From NCBI RefSeq assembly GCF_000350225.1, contig NW_005179042.1, positions 124,001 to 188,000 of the forward strand: a stretch of 64,000 bases of DNA, in the 5' to 3' direction. Numbering within the stretch: position 1 is the stretch's first letter; each line of letters begins with the position of its first letter. This DNA is from Chondrus crispus (taxonomy: Eukaryota; Rhodophyta; Florideophyceae; Gigartinales; Gigartinaceae). A program made the translations under genes and the position numbers. Under the pieces are notes generated by a model. That model made no database searches. It was given only the letters and a program-made list of their open reading frames with translations, and was not told the DNA's origin. Positions 29,353-40,375 of this stretch are shown here, piece after piece.

Positions 29353-30519
29353 TAATGGTAGGTTCGGAGGGGCAAGGGAAAGAAGGAGGGCAGATTGATG
29401 TGTGTGAGTGAAGGAGTTGGTACCGAGGTTTACTTGAAGCCGTCTTTCGGCGATACTTATACACTTTGAGTGTTACACTATCCCATTACTTTGGCACCTG
29501 GTAAACCGTACTCACCATATGCGCGACCAAGCGCGGTCCTCTTCTGGCCCGTCCACACTGTTCTATTTCCACCTTACGAATTGACTATTGACTATCAGTG
29601 CACAACAGTTTCTACACATTTCGAGTAACTGTAAACCATGGCCCTATGCATGCAATCGTTTCACACCTTACTAATCTTCATCCAGACATGACAGAATATA
29701 TTCTTGCACAATGAACAACTTGGCATCTCTCTATTTCCAACAACGCAAAGTCCTGTCATATCTCAGTCCCATACATGCCCTTGTTTCGTACCTTACTAAT
29801 TTCTGTACACACTGCCAGACACCTATCACGGATAGCAACAATGTGCATCCAGACTTTCTACACATCTCACGTGATATCCGATGTGAATCACACGAGTACT
29901 GTCATCAACTTGCATCCAACGGCGCACCATAACGAGAGCACAGTACAACGTCGCATGCTGACGAGAGTGTAGTACAACGGCGCATGCTGATGCAAGGGTC
30001 GCATAAAGCGTGACGCGTACACTGAGTACTCACGTAAGTACATGTCTCTTGCGAGAAATACTTGTTGTACTTTTAATTCACATGTACTGTACTCGGACAC
30101 GCGCCGGACCGTATGTAGGCGACGTGTACAAGTGTACGTACACGCAGCAACCTGGCGATGTGTACATGTGTACACCGCACACAAGTGTCCAGCGCCAAGG
30201 CCACCCGTAATTACTCATTACAACCATAGTGAACAACTTGAAACCCCCGAAATGATGTAATTAAAACGTATACAGATCATTCAAGATATATCACCAGCAT
30301 GACTGCATATAAGTGGACAATAACAGACCAATGGAATTGCGGCATTTATGCAAATTTGCATAACCCTCCAAAAGTCCACTTTCGTCCCCAGAACCCCAAA
30401 ATCTGAGACTTTACACGTGTCATGTGGTGATATGGGGTGAGGGTCCGGACCGTCCAGTCATGTACACGTGTCGCTCGATTTTGCACTTTCCAGATAACAG
30501 CATGTGGTTATTTTCAATA
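29353..30519 (-). repeat. Copia-1B 3' LTR
   Basis: The 1167-bp LTR has the same ends as in Copia-1A. It lacks the 72-bp duplication of the Copia-1A 3' LTR. The purine tract is at 30520-30532. Confidence 0.88.
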
Positions 30520-30530
30520 CCTCCCCTCGA

Positions 30531-32678
30531 TCACATGCTTTGGGCAGCTTTGCACTCGGAAAGCCCAACCATGCCCACGAACTTTTCAAACAGCACGCGA
30601 CAAAGTGGTTTGGTCAGCATATCGGCTGGCATTTCTGTTGTCGGACAATGGTACAATGTGACCAGTTTTCGCTGCACCGCATCTCGAACAAAATGATACG
30701 TAATATCAATGTGCTTGTTGCGACGATTTGTAGATTCGTTCTGAGCAAACGCAATCGTACCAGCGTTGTCACATCTAACGCAAATTGTTGGATCCGAATT
30801 CGCACCAAGTACATCGGCATGGAAGCGTCGAAGCCACGCAGCCTCTTTGCATGCTTCACTGAGTGCGATGTATTCTGCCTCACAAGTAGACTTTGCAACT
30901 ACTGTTTGTTTCCGGGAAGCCCAACTGATAGGCCCATCACAAAGCTTGAACACGTACCCACTCGTCGATTTCCGTGATTCAAGGCATCCACCCCAATCTG
31001 CGTCGCTATACCCATGAAGTTCCGTACCAAGATCATCTTTACCAAACACTATTCCAAGATGCTGGGACCCACGCAAGTATCTCAAAACACGTTTCACACC
31101 TGACCAGTGCGACTCGTGAGGGTCGGCACAGTGTTGAGATAACTTTCCAATGGCATACGCAATATCGGGGCGGGTCCCGACCATTAGGAACATTAGACAT
31201 CCAATGGCCTGACGATATGGTTCAAAGCATGGGTTGTCATCAGTGCCAGTTTCGGCCACTTGCATTGTGACATGTCGAGACTGTTCCATCGGAGTAACGC
31301 AAGGATTGCATGCCGACATTTTGAACCGTTTCAGTACTGCTTGGGTATACTTCGACTGCGTGACGGTCAGGACGTGTTTAGAACGTATACGGTCGATTTC
31401 TAGACCAATACAAGTCTTCGCTTCGCCAAGGTCTTTCATATCGAAACGTTTGTTCAGTTCATTTTTCATCTATAATATGGCCTCCAAGTCACGTCCAGCT
31501 AGCAGCAGATCGTCCACGTACAACGCGATAATCATGATGACATTGCCTTGACGTCGAATGTAAAGACATGGGTCGCTGCGTGTAGTGTTGAAACCAAGTT
31601 CAGTGATCAGAAACTCATCGATCTTACTATGCCATTGGCGATGGGCTTGCTTAAGACCATAGATTGCTTTCAAAAGTTTACACACCGAATCAGGTTTGAC
31701 TTTGTCGATGCATCCTTCAGGTTGCTCCATGTAGATTTCTTCGTGAAGTTCACCGTTGAGGAAGGCAGTCACCACGTCCATCTGATGCAGCTCAAGGTCA
31801 AAGTGCGCAGCCAGTGCCAGCAGCAGACGGATAGTTGTGAACTTGATGACAGGGGCGAAAGTTTCAGTGTAATCGATGCCTTCTACTTGTTGAAAGCCTC
31901 GTGCCACAAGACGTCCCTTTGCAGTTTCGACCAATTTTCCGGACTCGTCAGGAAGTTGCTTCACTCCAAAAACCCACCTGGACGTCAGGACGTTTGATGC
32001 TTGAGATCTTGGAACAAGTGTCCATGTTTTGTTTTTGTGTTGTGAAGCAAGTTCTTTGTCGATGCCCTTCTGCCAGAACCGAGCTTTTGGAGAATCCATA
32101 GCTTGCTTGTACGAGTTTGGGATTTCCGTTATCACATGGGCGTGGCTAAGGAGTCCAGCAGTCACCAAAGCTGCTGCCCACCACGCCCCAGGCGTTTTGC
32201 GAACGCGAGTGGACCGACGGAGATTAGTTGGCTGATCAATCTTTTCTTCCTCAACTACGTGTTGCTTAACTGTTTCGGTGGTTTCGTCCTCCCCTGGAGT
32301 TGGGGAGGAGTTGGAGGATTCATCAGAGTCTTGTTGTTCATCCGGCGATGATGCTTCTGATGCCACTGCATCATTTTCTGCAACTTCCTCATCGATGTTC
32401 AAGTTGATTGTGTCATCATCAGTTGTAGCCTCCTCGTTTGTATCCATCGGTTCACCAGATTTGCCTCCCGTGGACTCGTCAAAAGTAACATCTCTGGATA
32501 CGATCACTTTGTGCAAATCACCATCCCACAACTTGTAAGCTTTCGTATTTTCAGCATACCCTAGAAACAATGCCTCCTTTGCACGGGCGTCAAGTTTCTG
32601 GATGTTGTGTTTTGGTAATGTATACCAACACTTTGAACCGAAAACACGCAAATGACCAACATTTGGCACAGATTTCAT
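30531..32678 (-). pseudogene. pol: Copia-1B reverse transcriptase/RNase H with a nonsense codon
   Basis: It is the counterpart of 24713-26860, with the same RT and RNase H motifs including YVDDLLLAG. Codon 31470-31472 reads TAG where Copia-1A has TGG (ILWMKNEL), which separates the frame into 402 and 312 codons within the RT. Other differences from Copia-1A are few. RT from this copy would be truncated just after the catalytic motif. Confidence 0.9.
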
Positions 32679-34648
32679 CCATAAGTGGTATGGGTCATCT
32701 TGGGGGGAATGGCACGTGACGTGACTCGATTTCGAACGTACACTGCAATGGCAAGGGCTTCTGCCCAGAACCCCTTTGTAACTTTCTTGTGCGCTAGCAT
32801 GGAGCGCACCAAGTTTACCAAAGTTCTGTTCAGTCGCTCCGCGACGCCATTTTGCTCCGGTGTGTACGCGGTCGTCATTTGATGCTGAGTACCATTTGCA
32901 ATCAGAAAAGACTTAAACTCCGTGGACAGATACTCACCACCTCGATCGGTGCGAAGCACTTTGATCTTGCGACCAGTGTGAGTCTGAGCAAGTTGTGCAA
33001 ACATTTTGTATCGTTCAAATGCTTCTGATTTATGGTGCATAGGGTACACTACTGACCAGTTTGAGTGATCATCTATGAAGGTAATGAAGTACTTGGCACC
33101 ACCAATGGACTGCACCTCTAAGGGGCCACAAACATCAGAGTGAACTAAGTCTAGACAGAAGTATGCCGGCCTCGAGGACCGCTCTTTTGGGATCACAGAT
33201 CGAGTGGCTTTGCCGTAGACGCACGCAGAACATTTTTCAGAGATGTAATCATTGTCAGTATTGTTGATTTTGTTAGCCTCATTACCAAGTAGTTTGACTC
33301 CACTTACCACATTGTCACGAATCATCGAAGCAATACCTTGAGAATGCACATGTGCAAAGCGCTCATGCCACGTTTGCAGGGTGGCAGCATGTGCAGATCC
33401 GATGTCACTGACGATGTCGAGAACGTAAAGTTCTCCAACCAATGTTGCAGTCGCCACTACAGTTGAGCCTCGTCTGATCATGCATTTTCCATTTTCGAAC
33501 CCAACTTTTAGTCCAAGTTCAGTCATTCGACTGACAGAGAGCAGAGAGAACGCAAAGTCCGGAACGTGCAATACATCCGTCAACTTGCACGGTTCGATGC
33601 GGCCATTCACATTTAACTTCAAGTGAACGTCACCACGGCCGGCAACCTTTGCACTAGCCTTGGTTCCCATCTGAACAGAGGCGGATTCAAGTGGCTCATA
33701 CGTTGCAAACAAAGATCGGTCATATGTAATATGAGCTGTACAAACTGAATCTACGAGCCACGAAGGCAACATCTCCATATCGTTCGTGTGTGAAGCTTTC
33801 GACATCAGACATGTGAAGTCGACGCTGTTTACAACCATGTCGGGATCAGGTTTCTGTGTGACAAATGCAGATTGTTTCCGCTGACACATACGCAGTTTAT
33901 ATGTGCTAGGAGGAGCCGGGCGACGCCCATTCAAATCCTTTCCCCAGCAGCGGGTTGCCGTATGGCCTGTATGACCGCAGTTCGTGCATTTGTAATCATT
34001 CATGTCCCGAATGTTCGGGGCACGATTAACCAGAGCCGATGTCTGTGAGGAGCTAGACTTCATGTTTGCTCGTTGCTCTTCCTGCAGCAGACGACTTTTC
34101 ACAAAGTCCAAACTGAATATCTTTTCCTCATTACCGAGATCATCAAGTGCAACGATGAGAGCCTCGAAGCGGGCAGGCAGACCGTTGAGCACTGCCATGG
34201 CCATCTCCGTGTCATCGATGTTTACGCTCATTGACTTGAGGATGGCTGCCAGCTGCTTGACACGATTGATGTATGGAAGCACCTTTTCATCGGAAAGCAT
34301 CTTCACAGTGTAGAACTCACGACGTGCAGCTAGTTTGTTCAGCAAATTGTGCCTCTCGAACACGTTGACAATAGCTTCCCACATCTCATGAGCAGTATTA
34401 ACATCACGTACATGCTCAAGATGCTCATCTGATAGGGAGAGACCAATCAGTGCTTTAGCTTTACTGTCACCTCTGATCCACTTCTTACGCTCTTCCGCGC
34501 GTTCCTCACTTGGAACTCTTCCCTCAACGATGTATTGGTCAACATCACGTAGAGCAAGCAGAAGTTGTATTTTCTGCTTCCACACGTAGAAGTTGGAGTC
34601 CGTCAGTTTGTCGATTCTGATGGATCCTCCTCCTCCTTGATCTTCCAT
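32675..34648 (-). pseudogene. gag-pol: Copia-1B gag-protease-integrase, first part
   Basis: ATG 34648 opens a frame of about 657 aa like Copia-1A, with CCHC knuckle CTNCGHTGHTATRC and integrase core motifs. The protease motif reads VDSVCTAH, so the catalytic glycine is replaced by Val here and by Ala in Copia-1A. The frame ends at the same shared frameshift (MTHTTYG). Scattered substitutions (for example DEKVLPYINR against GEKVLAYINR) show it is not an assembly duplicate. Confidence 0.9.
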
Positions 34649-34689
34649 TTTAGTGCAAATAAACTTCAAGTATTCGAAAATCCGTTCGG

Positions 34690-34738
34690 GGATCCCAAGC
34701 CGTTAACCGATAGTCAACACAATGGCAAGCCCACCCGT
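34690..34738 (-). promoter_or_regulatory. Conserved block upstream of gag (Copia-1B)
   Basis: It is the same block as at 22653-22702 and 37714-37763, at the same distance from the gag ATG. Confidence 0.65.
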
Positions 34739-34820
34739 CTAAGAAATTCGATATGATTACTATGAAGTTGCACTAGGAGAAATTTGCGAACAGATATGTG
34801 AAATTATTTGGATGAAATCC

Positions 34821-35363
34821 CTAACTATTCTGTTCACAAACTACCTTCAAGTGTGCCGCACCGTTCTCGTGGCACTTCAGGTGCCCGTGAGACTCAAAGA
34901 CGCGATTGCAAGGGATACAACGCGGAGTCTCCTTAGCGTTGGCAACTTGAATGCGATGAGACCTAGACTGAATGTGGTCGTAAAAGGCCTTCCCACTATT
35001 GCCACTAACGCCGCACACTTTACAATACCGCTTATACCGCGGGGACACCTTACGATTCCTCTTGCGCTCACGCTTAAACTGCTTATCCGCGAGAACACCC
35101 GCTTTCCGAGCAGAAAGTCGATGCGTTGTTCTCTTTATCGGTGCGGGAACAGAGCGCGGAATACAAGGAATCCTATATGGTGCGCAACTCGAGGACGGAC
35201 CCGGAAGCGCGAGCCGAGGTGAAGGTTGATCCTCAGGCTCAAGCACCTCAACGGATACGACCTCCGATGTCCTAACCGTTCGACCGGTGACCAGCTTCCC
35301 AGGCGCAGAGCGCACCGGTACTAATTCCAGATCTAACACAACCCCGTAAAAACAGGTATTCAC
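34821..35363 (-). CDS. Copia-1B leader ORF with two C2H2 zinc fingers
   Basis: An open frame of 180 codons encodes the same two-finger protein as in Copia-1A, here without the internal TGA. An N-terminal part of about 70 aa precedes a basic stretch (RERKRNRKVSPRYKRY). Finger 1 is CKVCGVSGNSGKAFYDH and finger 2 is CIPCNRVFESHGHLKCH. The first codon in frame is GTG and no ATG exists. Translation may therefore depend on splicing from the upstream low-complexity exon, whose end carries GTAAGT (35480-35485 on the complement). Preservation of the fingers in both copies argues for function, but the copies are young. Confidence 0.6.
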   Translation of the reverse strand: MNTCFYGVVLDLELVPVRSAPGKLVTGRTVRTSEVVSVEVLEPEDQPSPRLALPGPSSSCAPYRIPCIPRSVPAPIKRTTHRLSARKAGVLADKQFKRERKRNRKVSPRYKRYCKVCGVSGNSGKAFYDHIQSRSHRIQVANAKETPRCIPCNRVFESHGHLKCHENGAAHLKVVCEQNS

Positions 35364-35489
35364 AATAAGGAATATGAAGATAATCGTCAGTAACAGATTT
35401 TGGAATTATTGCTCTTAAGAACCACCAAAACGTGCAAAGACAATCACTTAGATGTGTAGGAAATGGAAAGAAACTCAAAACTTACTTTG

Positions 35490-35869
35490 CATGAGAGAAC
35501 GAAGAAAAACCAAATGCGAGATTGACGACAACGGCGGTAGCGGGAGCGGAAACGAAGACGAAGACCAAAGACAGAGACAGCAGCAAGAACCACAGCAAGA
35601 ACGAAAGCCAAACCAAGAACGAAGACAACGAAGACAGCGGGGGCGACGACCAAAACCAATTCACACAAGAGAGCAAGAACGACAGCAGCAGCGAAAACCA
35701 AAACCAAGAACGACGGCAAGAACGAGAGCGACAACGACAGCGAGAAGACCAGCGGAAAGAACGACGAGAAACGGCAGCAAAAACGACAGCGACAACGACG
35801 GCAGAAACAACGGAACGAGAACGGCAGACTCATGCAGTGAAACGACAGCGAGGGACTGGGCCCATAACC
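35490..35869 (-). repeat. Copia-1B leader low-complexity tract and primer site
   Basis: This is the same imperfect GTCGTT-type repeat as 21540-21905. On - it is preceded by the half-iMet primer site GGTTATGGGCCCAG (35856-35869). Confidence 0.7.
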
Positions 35870-36140
35870 TGATGTCAAAATCTAGGTCTGAAAAATTTGC
35901 CGCAAAAATTCGTTAACCACTAAGCCACAGGCGCTGGCTTCTTGGTGTCCTCTTGGGCGCGCTTACTATTTCAACACTCTCCCTCGGCCAAGGGACGCCA
36001 AACACACGGCGCGGGTCACTGCACAACCCACAGGCAGGTACGTTCCCAAGTGTGACACAAACAAACAAACATTGCGCCGCCCAAGTGCACCCGGTGAGAA
36101 TCGAACTCACGAATGGTAGCGTAAATCTGGGCCCATAACC
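35870..36140 (-). mobile_element. TRIM-like miniature LTR element, copy 2
   Basis: On - it starts with a primer site (36127-36140), followed by a noncoding internal region with a tRNA T-arm-like GTGAGTTCGATTCTCAC. A purine tract (GAGGGAGAG, 35977-35990) and a 107-bp LTR (35870-35976, TGTTGA...CATCA) come next, then the Copia-1B primer site. It has no coding capacity. It sits precisely between the Copia-1B 5' LTR and the Copia-1B internal region, so the sequence CTGGGCCCATAACC flanks it on both sides. Confidence 0.75.
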
Positions 36141-36615
36141 TAATGGTAGGTTCGGAGGGGCAAGAGAAAGAAGGAGGGCAGGTTGATGTGTGTGGTGAGT
36201 GAAGGAGTTGGTGCCGAGGTTTACTTGGTGCCGTCTTTCGGCGATACTTATACACTTTGAGTGTTACACTATCCCATTACTTTGGCACCTGGTAAACCGT
36301 ACTCACCATATGCGCGACCACGCGCGGTCCTCTTCTGGCCTGTCCACACTGTTCTATTTCCACCTTACGAATTGACTATTGACTATCAGTGCACAACAGT
36401 TTCTACACATTTGGAGTGACTGTAAACCATGGCCCTATGCATGCAACCGTTTCACACCTTACTAATCTGCATCCAGACATGAGAGAATATATTCTTGCAC
36501 AATGAACAACTTGGCATCTCTCTATTTCCAACGACGCAAAGTCCTGTCATATCTCAGTCCCCATACATGCCCTTGTTTCGTACCTTACTAATTTCGGTAC
36601 ACACTGCCAGACAAC
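36141..36615 (-). repeat. Copia-1B 5' LTR, right part only
   Basis: It matches the last 470 bp or so of the Copia-1 LTR (from TGTCTGGCAG onward). It breaks at the same LTR position at which fragment 17137-17581 breaks, and a Copia-2-type LTR begins at 36616. Confidence 0.85.
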
Positions 36616-36722
36616 TGTCGAAATAGTAAGCGCGCCCAAGGGGACACCAAGAAGCCAGCGCCTGTGGCCTAGTGGTTAACGAATTTTTGCGGCAAAATTT
36701 TCAGACCTCCATTTGAACATTA
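36616..36722 (+). repeat. Copia-2 short 5' LTR
   Basis: TGTCGAAATAG...CATTA, 107 bp, is about 85-90% like the TRIM-like LTRs at 17582-17691 and 35870-35976. It contains the A-box-like GTGGCCTAGTGGTTAACG. It is followed at once by GGTTATGGGCCCAG, which makes it the LTR of a coding Copia element and links the TRIM pieces to this family. Confidence 0.72.
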
Positions 36723-36736
36723 GGTTATGGGCCCAG

Positions 36737-37809
36737 TTCAACGCTGATCGTCGTCTTCGTTTTGGTTCAAGTTCGAGTTTCACCGTCGTTCAAGTATCAG
36801 TTTGTTCAGGTCGTCAAGCAGAAGAAGAAGGTATCAGTTTCAGTCTCCGCTTTCGAGTTTAGTTTTTCAGTTTTTTCAGTTTTCGCCGTCGTTTTCATCA
36901 CCGTTTCAGCCGATTTTTCAGTTTGGTGGACCGTCAGTTCCCAGTTTTTGGAAATCAACTTTGTGGTCTTGCAGCTTTGTCGTGGCAGTCGTTGTGTGAG
37001 CTGTGGGTGAGCCTTCCGCTAGTCGGGAGGAAGAAAGTCCCTAGTGGCCAACGCACTGCCAAATCCTCAGTGGAACATACCCTCGCTCTTGGTGAAAGGC
37101 TGGTGCCATTGGAAATCTGACTTGAGCGAGGGTCCGACCAAGAATCGTCGAGAGACGAATTACTGATCCTCGGGGAGGATGACAGTGTACTGGTCTAGTC
37201 GATCCGCACTCTGCCTTCGGGAGGTGCGTCGGCGGTGTGGGTAACGCTCTCGGTATTAGCCCTATAGGTACAACTTCGGTCCCCTGGGTGAAGAGAATAC
37301 GTGCCTAAACACTGAACCTCTCACTATACGTGTATAAGGTCGCGTACCTTGATTAAGTTCGCACAGAAGAGGGTGACCGAAGGAGTGATTGTGAACAAAT
37401 CACACGAGTACGACGAAGGCAGTTTCATTCTTGTGTTGTGGGAGACCCTTGAGGCAGTACCGTATCAAGTTTGGACAAGCCGATTTAGGTTGCAGGGACC
37501 GTTCGCGGTAGTAACCAAAAGTCCTGGTTCGTTTACAGGCAAAGTTGTTATGCTTACTCGTGGCACGTTTGATTTAGTTCACAGTCGAAAGACCCGCACT
37601 GGCCGACATATAGGGGTAGCGCCCTAAGGCATTTTTAAGAAGAATACGCTTGTTCCACTCCGCCGGGAACAAGCACCAAGAACGTTTCCGAGTAATCGCT
37701 ACAAACTTCCTATACGGGTGGGCTTGCCATTGTGTTGACTATCGGTTAACGGCTTGGGATCCCGGGACGGAAGACCTTGTATACTCGAAGGGTACATCCA
37801 TTCGGCGAA
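36737..37809 (+). other. Copia-2 leader
   Basis: About 1.1 kb lies between primer site and gag. It starts with a TTCGTTTTCAG-type low-complexity stretch (36740-36960). A 92-codon frame (37349-37627) has no recognisable domain. The zinc-finger ORF of Copia-1 is not seen. The conserved block at 37714-37763 lies before the gag start. Confidence 0.55.
37714..37763 (+). promoter_or_regulatory. Conserved block upstream of gag (Copia-2)
   Basis: It is near-identical to the block in both Copia-1 copies, although the families differ substantially elsewhere in the leader. Confidence 0.65.
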
Positions 37810-40375
37810 ATGGATGACCAAAGCTCTGGATCGGTCAGAATCGAGAAGCTGACCGCATCTAACTTTTACATCTGGAAGCAGAAAATCCAGCTACTGCTTG
37901 CTCTCCGAGATGTCGATCAATACGTTTTTGATGATATATCGGAAAATGCGACCTCAGATGATCGCAGGAAGTGGATTCGTGGTGATGCGAAAGCAAAGGA
38001 AGTCATCGGACTCACGCTTTCTGATGACTACTTGCAACATGTGCGAGGGTGTAGCAGTGCAAAAGAGACATGGGAGGCGATTCTGAATGTGTTTGAGCGT
38101 CACACTTTGCTCAACAAACTTGCCGCCCGTCGCGACTTTTACACTGTATCCATGCTCCCATCCGAGAAAGTGCTCGTGTTCATCAATCGTGTGAAGCAAC
38201 TTGCTGCCAGATTGCATTCAATGAGTGTTGAGATTGACGATAAAGAAATTGCAATGGCTGTGTTAAATGGTTTGCCTCCACGATTTGATAACTTGATTAT
38301 TGCACTTGACGCACTTGGCAATGAGGATAAAGTGTTTGGACTCGATTTTGTGAAGAGTCGTCTGCTGCAAGAGGAACAACGAGAGAGCATGAAGACCGCT
38401 TCTACTACTTCACCCCACGCACCTGCACTTGTCAATCGCATGCCTATTCGACGTGATATGAGATGTACGAACTGTAATCGACATGGACACACTGCAGCGC
38501 GTTGCTGGGGCAAGGATGTGAATGGGCGCCGACCAGCACCGCCAGACGGGTTCCGGTCCCGCAACCCCGGCATGAAGCCAAGTGCATTCGTATCTCGAGA
38601 TGAAACCTCTACTGCTGCCTTTGCTGAAAGCGACTTTACATGCCTGCTTTCGACTTCTTCTCCCGAAAAGAAGGCAGTGAACGCAGGGTCATGGCTTGTG
38701 GATTCCGGTTGCAGTGCCCACATTACATTTGATCGCTCTTTGTTCGTTCCGTATGAACATATGCAATCTGGATCAGTCGAGATGGGCACGAAGGCTAGAG
38801 CCAATGTCGCTGGTCGTGGTGAGGTAGAATTCATGTTGAACGTCAATGGTAGTCCACATCCTTGCAAATTGTCCAACGTTTTGCATGTCCCTGATTTCGG
38901 ATACTCGCTTCTGTCTGTTAGCCAATCGTTTCAAAGGGCTTGCAAGTGTCATTTGAAAATGACAAATGCATCGTTACTGCAGGACCAACTCTAGTTGCCA
39001 CAGCTAGTCAAGTTGGGGATTTATTCATACTTGACGTCATGAATGAAACTTTCTCTGCTCACGTAGTTACCTTGCAGACGCTACATGAACGAATGGCCCA
39101 TGTTAACGTACAAGGAATCGCATCAATGATTCACAATAATGTGGTAAGTGGCATCAATGTTCGTCAAAGCGATGTGATCAGAGCAATGAATCGAAAGTCT
39201 GACAATCACTCTCTCGTTTGTCTTGCGTGTGTGTTTGGCAAAGCAACGCGATCAGTAATCCCGAAACAGCGATCATCGTCTCGAGCACAGAACTGTCTTG
39301 ACTTGGTACATTCCGACGTTTGCGGTCCGCTCGAAGTACAGTCTATTGGTGGTTCGAGATACTTCATTACATTTGTAGATGATCACTCGAACTGGGTTGT
39401 TGTGTACACGATGCGAAATAAATCTGAGGCCTTTGCAAAATACAAGTTGTATGAACAGTTTGCCCAAACGCACACTGGTCGCAAAGTGAAGGTGCTTCGC
39501 ACTGATCGAGGGGGAGAGTACTTGTCGACAGAATTCAAGTCATATTTGCATTCAAACGGTACACAGCACCAGCTCACCACTGCCTACACACCTGAACAAA
39601 ACGGTGTTGCTGAACGTTTGAATCGAACCTTGATTGATCTTGTCCGTTGCATGCTTTCTCATAAACAGGTCAGTAAACGATTCTGGGCAGAGGCTCTTGC
39701 CACTGCAGTATATGTACGCAATCGAGTTACTTCACGGGCTTTGCCAGTTAACACGACTCCCCATCACATTTGGATGAAGTCAACTCCAAATGCTGGCCAT
39801 TTGCGAGTATTTGGGTCAAAGTGTTGGTATACATTACCGAAATTAGAGCTCCGTAAGCTTGACTTGCGAGCGCGTGAAGCGATGTTTCTCGGTTATTGGC
39901 AATGCAGTAAAGCATACAAACTTTGGGACGGAGAGTTGAATAAAGTTGTTGTTTCACGAGATGCCAAGTTTGATGAATCGACATGTGGGATGCATGACAT
40001 TCCTGCACATGAAAAAGATTCAATCAACTCTTACGTTGGCGTTGTATTGCTCGGTGGCGACAATGAGAATGAAGCCGATACCCCAAATGCTAATGAGGTT
40101 GGGTCGGAAGAGGATGAAATTTCAGGGGAGGTTATTGAAAACGAGGACACTCACTCTGTAGGTGAGAATGATGAAGATGATATATCACCTCCCGTCGAAA
40201 CTCCGAATGTCACCCCTCCAACTCCGACTCCAGCTGTACGAAGATCGTCTCGAATCAGTAGACCTCCCGGATCATGGTGGAGGAGAAACTTTGCAGCTGC
40301 TCCTCTTTCACATGCGCATGTCGCTATTGAAGGTCCCAAGACTTTCAAACAAGCAACCCACGGTCCTAGAGCTGC
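37810..40375 (+). pseudogene. gag-pol: Copia-2 gag-protease-integrase, frameshifted and truncated
   Basis: ATG 37810 (MDDQSSGSVRIEKLT) begins gag. A CCHC knuckle (CTNCNRHGHTAARC) and a normal protease motif VDSGCSAH follow. The frame fails near 38920, where one base is missing compared with 28107 (SQMVSKG). Integrase continues in the second frame (38940 onward): zinc-binding CLACVFGK, core D-D-E motifs (LVHSDVCGPL, RTDRGGEYL, AERLNRTL) and FGSKCWYTLPK. The linker SSRISRPPGSWWRR leads to the beginning of RT and then runs into foreign sequence at 40376. The last 40 codons of the apparent ORF belong to the antisense of Gypsy-2 gag. Confidence 0.88.

Larger units (their letters stand above)
29353..36615 (-). 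mobile_element. Copia-1B, inverted near-identical copy of Copia-1
   Basis: On the - strand it has a truncated 5' LTR (36615-36141), an inserted TRIM-like unit, the leader with zinc-finger ORF, frameshifted gag-pol and a 3' LTR (30519-29353). It lacks the first 700 bp or so of the 5' LTR. The copy shares the integrase frameshift of Copia-1A and has an additional nonsense codon in RT. Confidence 0.9.
36616..40375 (+). mobile_element. Copia-2, 5' part (LTR, leader, gag to start of RT)
   Basis: It has a short 107-bp LTR, a primer site (36723-36736), a 1.1-kb leader, and gag-protease-integrase. It is cut at 40375 within the first RT residues (THGPRAA), where Gypsy-2 sequence in the opposite orientation begins. 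The 3' half is not present here. Confidence 0.85.

Noticed and set aside
37349..37627. 92-aa frame in the Copia-2 leader as an accessory gene
   Set aside because: No domain is recognised and no second complete copy of this leader is available for comparison. Mentioned only as part of the leader.
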